From contig CM076260.1 in the NCBI GenBank assembly GCA_038380795.1, forward strand, positions 33,514,634 through 33,578,633: a DNA stretch of 64,000 nucleotides, written 5' to 3'. The translations under genes and the position numbers were made by a program. The notes beneath the pieces were generated by a model. It made no database searches, was not told the origin of the DNA, and saw only the letters and a program-made list of their open reading frames with translations. This document shows positions 24,056 through 33,112 of the stretch, piece after piece (within the stretch, counting starts at the first letter, position 1; every line of letters begins with the position of its first letter). This stretch comes from Pyrocephalus nanus (lineage: Eukaryota; Chordata; Aves; Passeriformes; Tyrannidae).

Positions 24056-25689
24056 AGGTCAGTGTAGGTCTTCTGTTGGTCTCTTCAGGCATTAAACTCC
24101 ATAAAAAAGTATTTCAAAACAGTTTCATGGTCAACCAGGCACAAGTGCTGACAATAGGATCAGGTAGCACGAAGCTTTTTTTTCACACCACATTATTAAA
24201 AATATGTGACAGCATGCAATTAATTTTAGACAAACCACTGAGAGACAGCAGCTAGGTAGCTACTTTATTTGCTGTCAATTTATGTTGCATTCAAAATGGA
24301 GCCTTAGAGACAAAAGGCTCTTTGTCACAATGCCAGCATGTGTCTGAGCTCAGACAGCTAAAGGTGAAATCATATCACAGTGGCTCATGTGTGGAAATTT
24401 GATAATACTCTTGCCTTCAAGTCACCCACAATGTAGTGGTTCTGCTCCACAGTGCAGTGCCCTACAGCCTCCACCATAGGCACTTAGTCCGTGTGCCTTC
24501 AAGAAAGGCTGAATTTTTATATCCAATATATGAAGGTATTTATCTTATATCATACCAAAAGAATCTCCCCAAACACTCTAAAAAGGCACTTGTTGTCCTA
24601 AACATGTGCAATGAGAAAAAATGTTCAGAATGTCTTCAAAATAAAGTAAACCAAAACAGAGGAACACTTTGAAAAAAATCCGTGATAACAAAAATGTATA
24701 AATGTGTATGTCAATTCTTCCCTAACATAAATAGAGCAATACTGATTTAAGGCAGCAGATAAGCTCATTCCTAAATTTTAAATCACTACCCTAATGATTT
24801 CTTTGAGCTGAAACAGTCCTCAACCCTGTGCATGTTTGTGTGTATTAAATGTAACTGAAGGGGGCACATGTGCCTCCTGAGGCACTGAGGAAGTGAGTTG
24901 AAGTCCATTTGTTTCAACAGAAACACACTTCCAAAGAACTTCAACTTTTAGTGTCCCAAGAATTCTAACTTACTGTCAAGAAGAACAAACCCTTGAGCTT
25001 TCGAAGAATGAAATGCATGATGAGTTTGTACAAGTCAGAGTTTGTAAGTTAAATATTGTGCTGGAGGACAAAAACATATAAAATAAGTACAGTAAAAAAA
25101 AAAAAGAAGCTGAGAAAATGTTGGTGATTGATGTGACTTCTTGCTCAACATCTGCCTGAGAAAGGCCCTATTCTATGGAGTGTCCAAGGCTGGGGAGAGA
25201 GAGAGGGCATAAGGAGGATGTCAGGGAACAGACTCCCCTCTGCACATCAGACTTCCTGGTCTCTCTTAGTACTGGCTATCGTAGCACTGCTTCTTGCCAC
25301 ATGGTCCTCTAGGCTGGCAGAGCCATCCTCACATATTTGTGACAGTATAGCTCCAAAGTAGCTTCTTTCAGTATTGTTTTTATTATTATTTATATTTTAA
25401 TTGATTTTATTTTTCTGTATCTCAGTTTGCATGTCCTTAATGTTAACATCTTGTCTGAAATAGTTACTCCAGACATGCAGATCAATGTAGAAAATATATG
25501 CATTTAAGATGATCCTCTTCAAAGGTAAATGTCCCAAGAAGGCACACCAGACAAAGAATGCCTGTTTCTCTCCCTTGACTGTAAAGGGAGTCTACAGAAA
25601 GAGCTCTATCATGAACTCTTGCATCCTGCAGATGTCTAATGACAGGTCAATATCTGCGTCCAAGACAATATATTGGAGCGCCTGGAGCT
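24056..25689. other. Non-coding sequence, nothing specific recognised
   Basis: No gene, RNA or certain repeat is recognised. 25093-25105 is a short A-run. The part at 25510-25689 borders the CR1 endonuclease fragment and could be a further, unrecognised part of it. Confidence 0.5.
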
Positions 25690-26580
25690 GAGAGTAGAGT
25701 TGAACGTCTCGGAGTAGGTGATCCTTGAATATTAACCAGCTTTCTTGGGCCCCCCTTCCTTCCAGGGGATTATCCCATGGTACTCAACCAAGCAAGTCCT
25801 TGAAGAGGCCAAAGTCTGGTCTCCTGAAGTCCAGTTTGATGTGTGTCCTACTCAATGCCCTAAGGATTTCATGATTTCTGCAGCCAAGGCTGCCCTTAAG
25901 CCTCGTATTTTCCACCATCCTCCCCTTGTTAGCAAGAATAAAGTCTGGCATAGCACCCCTGCTTATTGACTCCTCTACCACTTGGAGAAGAAGTTATCAT
26001 CAGTGTATTCCAGGAACTTCCTGGATTGCTTATGTCCTCATTTTTTGGTCTTCTTGGTCAGGTGGCCTTTATCAGACCCCTACTATAATGTCACCTTTCC
26101 CTGCCCTCCCTTTAATCCTCACCCATAAACTCTCAGTCATCTCCTCATCCACCCCTAAGTGAAACTCCATGCACTCCTGCTGGTCATTGCCATAGAGAGT
26201 GACACCCTCTCCTTGTTTCCCCTGCCTCTCCTTCCTAAAGAACTGGTGTCCTTCTAACCCAGCACTCCAGTCATAGGTGCCACCCCACTACGTCTCTGTG
26301 ATGCCAGTAAGATCATAGTGCACGTCTTTGACTTCCCTTGCTTATTTCCCATCCTCTGTTTGCATAAAGGCATTTAAGTTGGGCCCCAAATGAGGTTGGA
26401 CCCCAAATTACTGGCTGGAGTGGCTGGAATTCCTTTGTGCTGTTCTTCAGATGCTCTCTTGCTGACCTGTGCTCCCTCTCCAGACTCTGGGCATCTGTTG
26501 CTGATCCTGGCATCAAACTCATAGGAGTGGGATGGATTGAGGTTCCCCTGCCCCGGCAAGTTCAATTCAAAGCCCTCTTC
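25690..26580 (-). mobile_element. CR1 LINE fragment, 5' part with endonuclease domain
   Basis: Read on the minus strand, the frame pieces match the start of CR1 ORF2, an APE-type endonuclease. From 5' to 3' they are a DLTGITET motif near 26284-26312 (the Trp codon that normally follows has become TAG), then ESLWVRIKGRAGKGDIIVG around 26065-26125, a decayed YRPP segment, then HIKLDFRRPDFGLFKDLLG at about 25784-25845. Many frameshifts and stops separate these, so no activity is possible. The 3' part of the element (RT, 3' UTR) is absent. That is the reverse of the usual 5'-truncated CR1, so the fragment was cut by a later deletion or rearrangement. Edges are approximate. Confidence 0.8.
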
Positions 26581-27701
26581 ACCACCACCTGGGCAAGCCT
26601 ATGGCCTACATGTGTGCAACATTTACACTGCACAGCATTTACTTTAGTCTTGATGCCAAGGCAGTGGAGAGCCCCTTCCCACTGGGACAGATCCATACAG
26701 GGTGCATGTGCACTAAGTCCCACAAAGTCAACTTCTGTTTCATCAGAAGTTATGAGTTTGGGGGATCTTGGAAAATTAGGGTCCAAGTCCTAGCCTTGAA
26801 AAGGGCACTGTAAAATAGGAGTTAGATTCTTGTTAACTCAGTGCTTTTTTCTTTCTGAGAAGCTTTTTTAATCTGACAAGCCTTTTAAATAGTATATAAT
26901 AAATCATTGAACAGTTGCTCTTGTCAGCCAGAGTGTGAACAACAGGCAGAATGTTAATTATAAAGAGTGTAAAATTAAAGAGAACAAGGTAATTAAAGGC
27001 AGGGAAAGGCTAAGTGAAAGATTTACTTTTTATTCCCTGTTTATTATTTAGTCCTTCTTCAAAGCTGGTGGGAAAAGAGACCATTTCTTTTTCATTTTTC
27101 TTTTCATTTTTTTCCCAGAACAGCTCTGGATTTCAGACTATTTCACAGTTGTATATGAGCTGAACAGCAACTGGGACTGACATACTTTTGCTTGAAAAAA
27201 GGAAGAGAAGCTTAAAAGGTTAACATTTAGCAAACGTCAAAACACGCTCTAGGCCAGTTTCTCACTCGATATTGCTGGAGGTTAGTGCCTTTGACGTAAA
27301 TGGAATGGTTCCCATTTCCAACAGGTGTATCCCAGCCCACTAGCCCAATATTTGCACCATATACACCACAGAGGAAACAAAGGAATACTGAGAGAGCTTT
27401 ATCTATTTACCTAAAGTAAAAAAAGCTGTTTTTTTATGGGTGAGTATTATAAATTTGCTGGTTGAGTGCATGTGCTCAAATAAAAGGCTATATTGTTTGC
27501 CCTACTCAGTACAGTCTGTTGGATTTTCAAAGCTGGTTTTCTATTTACCACAAATACAGAGGGCTTTGTACTCACTCTGACCTTTGGTTCAGAATTTATC
27601 CTTTAAAATATTCATGATTCCCCTAGATTTGACTAAAACACATTTTTTTTCTGTGTGGTCTGGCCAAAAGTTTTGTTTCAAGAATTGCTTGGTGGTCATA
27701 A
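26581..27701. other. Non-coding sequence; 26860-27060 looks conserved
   Basis: No gene is recognised. 26590-26810 has overlapping frames on both strands without identifiable domains and could be 5' sequence of the neighbouring CR1. 26860-27060 is AT-rich with several TTAATTATAAA and GTAATTAAAGG-like motifs and resembles a conserved non-coding element. Confidence 0.5.
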
Positions 27702-28110
27702 TACTGGCCCCTCACTTTAAGAAAGACATTGAGATTCTGGTGGACAGTCTAGGGAGTAAGTCCTATGAGCTGAGGGAGATGGGGTTTTTTAGCCTGGAGA
27801 AGAGGAGGCTCAGGGAAGACCTTATTGCTCTCTACAACTACAGGAAGGGAGATAGAGATTGACCTCTTCTCCCACACAACAAGTGACAGGGCAAGAGGAA
27901 ATGGCATGGGGGAGGTTCAGACTGGACATTAGGAAGAATTTGGTTAAGCATTGGAATAGTCTGCCCAGGGAAATGGTGGAGTCACCAGCCCTGAAGTGTT
28001 AGGAAATTACTGGGCACAGCACTCAATGCTACGGATTAGTTGACATGGGGATGTTCAATCAAAGGTTAGACTTGATGATCTTGGAGGTCTTCTTCAACCT
28101 CAATTATTTA
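27702..28110 (+). mobile_element. CR1 LINE 3' fragment (end of ORF2 and 3' UTR)
   Basis: The plus strand carries the end of CR1 ORF2. A segment like HFKKDIEIL is followed by SYELREMG, then [18 protein letters not shown] (to about 27845), then the typical FRLDIRKN-like stretch and the 3' UTR with GGACTTGATGATCTTGGAGG-like sequence near 28069-28092. The terminal short repeats are degraded (CAACCTCAATTATTTAACC in place of the usual repeats). It is a 5'-truncated copy as normal for CR1, with stops after 27862. A second CR1 fragment starts immediately downstream in the same orientation. Confidence 0.88.
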
Positions 28111-28487
28111 ACCAACTGCAAGAAGTTTAACAATGGCAAGTGCTGGATTCTGCATATGGAAGAGGGCAACACTGGTTGTGTGTATAGATTGGAGAAAGAG
28201 GCTGGGGAGCCGCACTGCAGAAAGAGATCTGGAAATCTTGGTTGATGGCAAGTTGAATATGAGTCAGCAGTGCCCTGGCAGCCAGGAGGGCCAACTGTGT
28301 CCTGGGGGGCATCAGGCAAAACATCATCAGCCAACTGAGGGACGTGACTTTCCTGCTTTGCTCTGCACTGATTGCACTGTGCACTCTGCCTCACCTTGAA
28401 TATTGTGTGCACTTTTGGGCACTAAATGCAAAAAAGACGTTAAGCTATTAGAGACCGTTCAAAGGAGCCATGAGGATGATGAAGGTT
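28111..28487 (+). mobile_element. CR1 LINE fragment, left part, interrupted by an LTR
   Basis: This matches the C-terminal part of CR1 ORF2 downstream of the RT core: a KFNNGKCWILHME-like segment at about 28126-28166, then decayed sequence for the ...LNMSQQCPGSQEGQL region, the LTLPHLEYCVHFWALNAKK-like region around 28380-28435, and the LLETVQRSHEDDEG-like end. The reading is broken by several frameshifts. It stops at 28487 because a 977-bp solo LTR is inserted. A short remnant of the same CR1 (TCTAGAAGG) seems to continue after the right-hand target duplication, up to about 29478. Confidence 0.85.
28483..28487. repeat. Target site duplication (left), AGGTT
   Basis: AGGTT precedes the TGTCTCAG terminus of the LTR and recurs exactly at 29465-29469. 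This fixes the LTR boundaries and shows insertion into the CR1. Confidence 0.88.
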
Positions 28488-29464
28488 TGTCTCAGTTTAA
28501 ATGAGACACAGGTGTTTTGCTGAGGATGAGTTATGAGGAAGAGTCAAACTCGTCCCTCTATGCAATTGTAAATCCGAAATTAAGAGGCTCCGATTGAGGG
28601 GAGAAAAAAGTGTGGAAAAATGAAAAATAACAGCCCTTTATTAAAAGAGATATGTGTATTGCCAGAAACAATGAAAGAAAATAATAACCAAATAACCAAA
28701 TAAACCAATAACTAAACAATACTCCTATATCCACAAATAATCCCCTTCAAAACAAACCAATAAACAAACAAAGAAAAAGGTAAACAGTTCAGTTTACGCC
28801 CTTTGGTGCAATTCTAAGCACAGTCAACTGGAGGTGCTGTTGGATCACTGGAAATGCAGAGCCTGCAGTGTTCTGTGCTGGTTGGCAGGGGGCGCTGTTG
28901 GATTACTGATCGTTGCCACCTGGGGAGACACTGTCCTGGGTGTATTGGAGAAACTGAGAATGGGTTTCCCTCCCCACAGCCACACTGGGAAAGGGGAGAG
29001 AGAGTAGGGAGAGAAACAAAAAAAAAAAATCTTCCCCAACAGTAACTCACTCTTTCCTGATGGCTGAATTGTGTGGTATAGTTTTTCCCTCTCCCTTTGA
29101 TGTGCACAAGAAACAATGCCAAGAAAGAAACAAACGGGAATGGGGAAGGGGAAAACCTCCTGAAACAGTTTCTCCGCTGAAAATCCAAGCAGAATCCACA
29201 GCTGACAGCCAGACTGAGAACAAAACCCACTGAGAGCTCCTACTCCAACCTTCTTCCAGCTTCAGCAGGAGACAAGAGGAAAAAAAAAAGTAAAAAGGAA
29301 CTCCTCACCCTTCCCCAAAACCAAGATTCTGAGGGCCATTAACTAGGAATGTGTCAACTTCTTTTGTATTACTTAACTGCCCATTTTAACATCCCCTCCA
29401 TGAAGTAGGCAGGGGGAAGGGAAAAATTCCTGCTTAGTTTCTAAGAGCCAGCAAATCCATGACA
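28488..29464 (-). mobile_element. Solo LTR of an endogenous retrovirus, 977 bp, nested in CR1
   Basis: The element runs from TGTCTCAG to CCATGACA. The two ends are imperfect inverted repeats and are flanked by exact 5-bp AGGTT duplications, as for ERVL-like avian elements. The likely orientation is minus: read that way it starts TGTCATGG, as many bird LTRs do, and has AATAAAG on the minus strand around 28639-28645, about 150 bases before the end. The frame on the minus strand at 28814-29230 is open for 138 codons, but it is LTR sequence with no domain and is not called as a gene. There is no internal retroviral sequence next to it on either side that belongs to it, so it is a solo LTR. It is younger than the CR1 it splits. 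Confidence 0.85.
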
Positions 29465-29469
29465 AGGTT
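29465..29469. repeat. Target site duplication (right), AGGTT
   Basis: An exact repeat of 28483-28487 next to the CCATGACA end of the LTR. Confidence 0.88.
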
Positions 29470-29478
29470 CTAGAAGGT

Positions 29479-29708
29479 GATGGCCTGTTTCTCAGTGACT
29501 GACAGGGGGTCAGTGGGTGGTGAGCAACTGCATTGTGCACCACTTATTCTATATATTCTTTTATCATTGTTAATATTTTACCTTCCTTTTCTGTCCTATT
29601 AAACTGTCTTTATCTACACCCATGAGTTTTACCTGTTTTCCAGTTCTCTCCGCCATCCCACTGGAGAGCTGTGAGATGTTTAGCTGCCTGCCAGGTTAAA
29701 TCCCAGCA
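29479..29708 (+). mobile_element. 5'-truncated LTR of a second ERVL-like retrovirus
   Basis: This is the right-hand part of an LTR in plus orientation. It carries a TTGTGCACCACTT stretch, then a TATTCTTTTATCATTG-type stretch, a poly(A) signal variant ATTAAA at 29598-29603, and ends in GGTTAAATCCCAGCA at 29708 with the CA expected of an LTR end. The left part is missing: the sequence changes abruptly at about 29478, where a CR1 remnant ends. Leader-type sequence follows directly, so this was the 5' LTR of a provirus. Family recognition is from general knowledge of avian ERVL LTRs; the left edge is approximate. Confidence 0.7.
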
Positions 29709-30803
29709 ATCCTTTTTGGGGCCCAATGCGGGATTTGAAGGGTTGAGATAATGACAGAACTGATCAACACATTTGTTCTGGTTGAACAATTTGTTAAAAC
29801 AAATTTGTTATAAATATTAATTGTATTAAATTAATAGTCATTGGTTACAATGTTGATTTATTTGCTCTCAGAGTTGGTGCAGTTGCTCGCAGGGTTGTGT
29901 TATGTAACACCTTTCCTGTTGTGCTGTTTATCATCTCAGGGGTTGGATTAAAGTTATAATTTTGCTGTACATTATGTGTAATGATAAAATGACTAGTTGT
30001 GAAACTAAACTGATATTTGTACTTAGTATCACTGTCATCTCTATACTTCAAGAACAATCTATCAGAAACTATTAATAATTACATCTTTTACCATTTCTCC
30101 TTTGAGAAGGAGCCTCCAGGCTAGTTACAACAGCTCTTGAGAATGCTGAATATCACTGGGATGTTTGACCAGCACATACCTACTAATATGTCTCCTGAAT
30201 GTGTTACCTATCTTGCTTTAGGTTAAATTTCAGCAAAAATTGTCCTGAGATTTCCAGCAATTCAAAAAGGATATGTCCTACTCCTCACCTGTACAAATGA
30301 GTACCTCAAGTATTGGGAGTAAGTCCTCTGTTCAAGATGGAGGATTTAGTGGATACACTCCCCAGGGTAACTACAATTCACCTGCAGTTCCATAGGGAGG
30401 ACACTAGGAAATGGGATGGAAAATCTACCTCAGCCTTAGAGGTATGGGTATCTGAATTTCAAGGAAAAACAGTCACAAAAGGAGAATCCCCTTTGTGCAA
30501 AATTTCCCAGAAAATTTCTTCAGTTTCCAGTCAGCAGTTCCGAAAAGGGTAGAAATGCTGATCGTAGTTCTGAACTTAATAAAGATATTTCGGATTTGTA
30601 TTGATAAGAAGGGAGTAACAAATACTGTGTCCCAGACTAGAGGGGACCTGCCTTCAGCCAGGTGGACGAAGGGGACAACACAGTTTACACTGGGCTATGT
30701 GGATCCAATTGGCCTGGCACTTAGACCCACAGGCTCTATTAGACGCCAGTGCAGAGTGTCATCAGACTATAAAGGGGCAAAATCTATCTGGATTCTGTGA
30801 CAG
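29709..30803 (+). mobile_element. Leader and decayed internal region of the ERVL-like provirus
   Basis: Immediately after the LTR end comes TTTTTGGGGCCCAATGCGGG (29713-29732), placed where a retroviral primer-binding site lies, and then an AT-rich leader (29740-30060). From about 30300 to 30800 open stretches on the plus strand (for example 30313-30552 and 30495-30800) look like decayed retroviral internal code, possibly the gag end, but I cannot assign a domain. No protease, RT, integrase or envelope is present, and no 3' LTR follows. The sequence stops where CR1 begins near 30804. The provirus therefore survives only as part of a 5' LTR plus roughly 1.1 kb. Confidence 0.55.
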
Positions 30804-30998
30804 GGGGAGCATTTGGCTTCATCATCATGTAGGTTATTAATGAAAATATTAAACAGTATGGACTCCTGAGACATGCTGCTTGTGACCAATCTCACAGTGG
30901 CAATATTCATCTGTGTGGTGTCAGAATCAACGTGCAGTACCACAGCTTTTGGCATAGATATTTTTGGCTGGCAAACTTGGTGCTGTGACCACTTCCCC
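30804..30998 (-). mobile_element. CR1 LINE RT fragment, inverted
   Basis: The minus strand reads a decayed part of the CR1 reverse transcriptase: a KAVVLHVDS segment, then VRLVTSSMSQES and LFNIFINNLHDDE (30809-30955). These correspond to the VTSGVPQGS and NIFINDL blocks of the CR1 RT. The innermost 30 bases (30968-30998) do not continue the RT but repeat, inverted, the start of the plus-strand 3' UTR fragment that follows. Together with that fragment it looks like one insertion with an inverted 5' part. Confidence 0.75.
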
Positions 30999-31160
30999 GG
31001 GGAGTGGTCAGAGCACCAAGTTTACCAGAGTTCAAGAAGCATGATACTCTCAGGCACATGGTGTGACTCTTGGGGATGGTTCTGCATGGGTCTGTGGGTT
31101 GGACTTGATGATCCTTGTGTGTGCCTTCCAATTCAGCATTTTCTGTGATTCTGTGATCTT
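30999..31160 (+). mobile_element. CR1 LINE 3' end
   Basis: The plus strand has the CR1 3' UTR with GTGGTCAGAGCACCAAG, then CAGAGTTCAAGAAGCATG, CAGGCACATGGTGTGACTC, GGGTTGGACTTGATGATCC and the terminal repeats TTCTGTGATTCTGTGAT. This is the standard CR1 3' end and is well preserved compared with the RT piece to its left. Confidence 0.9.
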
Positions 31161-32997
31161 GTAAGCTGTGTTGTTACAATCAATGGAGAGATTTAATCTG
31201 CGGTTCCATAAGTAAGATCTGAATCATCTTTTAATTTACAGCTATTCAGTAGAACATGCCTGGCTATTCTAAGCTGCATTTTCTAAGCTTGGGGGTCAAA
31301 CACAAGACTTGGTCAGAATCTGTTTTCATCAGTGAGAATGTAAAGTTTTCAATGTAACCAAAACCAGTATAAGGGAATAATTTAAAAATATCCTCTTTTC
31401 CCATCTAGAGCACATATTTCTTCTGACCACATGGGCACATTAAGTTTTTCCAGGGTTTAGGGCTGTTCATTCTAGTAAACTATTTTTCCACTTAATATGA
31501 GGAAAAAAAATTTAAGTTCTGCTTTTATACAAAAACTATATTGTACTTTATATATAAAATCCTTCTGGTATCTCTCAGAGATCATATACACTACATATGA
31601 TGTTATATATAGTTTTGAATCTATAACGGCTACCTTGTATTTACATATTGCACTTCTCTTCCTCTCTACACAAGTCTGGTTTTCTCATCCTTCAGAAACA
31701 CCTAATTATTATTTTGGGGCAAATGTGTTTTTCTTGTTGACAGGATCTGTTGACACACAAGTGTTCACTTTTGAGACTGTAACTTTTTCTTTTTTTTTCG
31801 CTTTTAAATAAGAAATATATTCTGGGGGATTTTCACGGTAAATTTTCTATTTGTTTCAACAAATGGAAAATGATTATCAATGATATTGTTTCTTAATGAG
31901 CATCAGTGGGTATAGCCAAATGACAGGACTAAACAAACCCATTCCTATACTCTCCTGCTGCCAACAGCCTAAAGCATTCAGCAATTGATCCCTTTTAACC
32001 TGCATGATCCATTTTCTGCTTTTCTTCAGTCTCTTGCTAGTCCCAGACCACCCAGTAACTTATTTTGCACCCTTTTATTACAACCTTTTCTCAACTTTCC
32101 TGCTGATGAGAGTAGAGGAAGGCAGAGGAAAAGGAATAATAAATGTTGATTTTATTTTGCTTTTGCCTTTTCTCAGAACGAATAAAACCAGTGTTTCTTA
32201 TCCCACCACTTCTTATATGTGGACAGCTGATGCTTTCTTTAACATACTGCAGTCCAGGCTTAGCACTGGACAGACAGTAACATTTTTTAATGCGGTCAAT
32301 GCTATTACCTTTTTCTAGGTAGGAGTGAATGTTGCCTGTGGCATAGAGTTTTTGTTGTACTGTAGTATGTGAGCTTTTTTTTCTCCGTCATGTTCTTTCC
32401 CTGATGTTGTGATATTATGAGGTGAGACTAAGAACAAGATCGGGAAGAAATATGCTTGAATACTTCTGTTTCGATTAATTCTTGAGTTTTGTTGTTAGGA
32501 AATTTTATTTTCACATTTCTGGACATATTGAAGTCTGTGACCGTGCCCTAACTATGCTGCAACTAGACGTAGGATTCGTGAGCCACTATATTGCTTTCTT
32601 TTTCTGACTTTATACTTCCAGTTTTAGTATTTTTAAATCTGTGTGGGAGGTTGATGCAACGTCTGATGTGCTTCTAAATGAGGAATCACCTCTCATCACC
32701 TACATAACTGGTGTACTTTTTGATGAATTAAGCTAGGAGCTTTTTGGTGTTGAAGAGCAACATCAAACCTCTCTTGAAAAAGAGAGAAAAAGCGCAAGAT
32801 TTTCTCAGAAAATCTATGAAAAATTTTCATCTTGTTTCTAAGTATTGTTTCAAAACACAGAATTTGTTTTACCTGCTCCAGTCTTCTCCAGTAAATGCAA
32901 TGCACAATTTGCAAACTATTCTAGTATTTCAACTTATTGTACATCAAGGAGTGGACACACTCAGATGATCTGAACTCCACTGAAGATGGAGCTAGAG
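31161..32997. other. AT-rich non-coding sequence
   Basis: No gene, RNA or repeat family is recognised. Frames at 31497-31811 and 32004-32318 are open for about 104 codons each, but they are rich in Phe/Leu/Ser from T-rich DNA and have no recognisable domain. Confidence 0.55.
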
Positions 32998-33112
32998 TAA
33001 AGGCAATTCCAATGGCATTGCATCTCATGCAAATGATCTTGGAGGCTAAGCATTCCTGGGCTTGTCCTGTACTTGGATAAGAGACTATCTGGAAGTCCCA
33101 GATAAAGTAGGC
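32998..33112 (+). pseudogene. 5S rRNA-like sequence (5S pseudogene or 5S-derived SINE head)
   Basis: The block aligns along its length with vertebrate 5S rRNA. Clear matches are TGATCTTGGAGGCTAAGC (33034-33051; 5S has TGATCTCGGAAGCTAAGC, 16 of 18) and GTACTTGGATAAGAGAC (33069-33085; 5S has GTACTTGGATGGGAGAC, 15 of 17), followed by CTGG and a terminal GTAGGC at 33107-33112. These include the regions of the internal RNA polymerase III promoter (A box and C box). The first third is poorly preserved. It is therefore an old copy: either a dispersed 5S pseudogene or the head of a 5S-derived SINE such as AmnSINE1. I could not recognise a tRNA-related or Deu core part downstream. Confidence 0.65.

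Noticed and set aside
28814..29230. 138-codon open frame on the minus strand
   Set aside because: It lies entirely inside the 977-bp solo LTR and has no retroviral domain.
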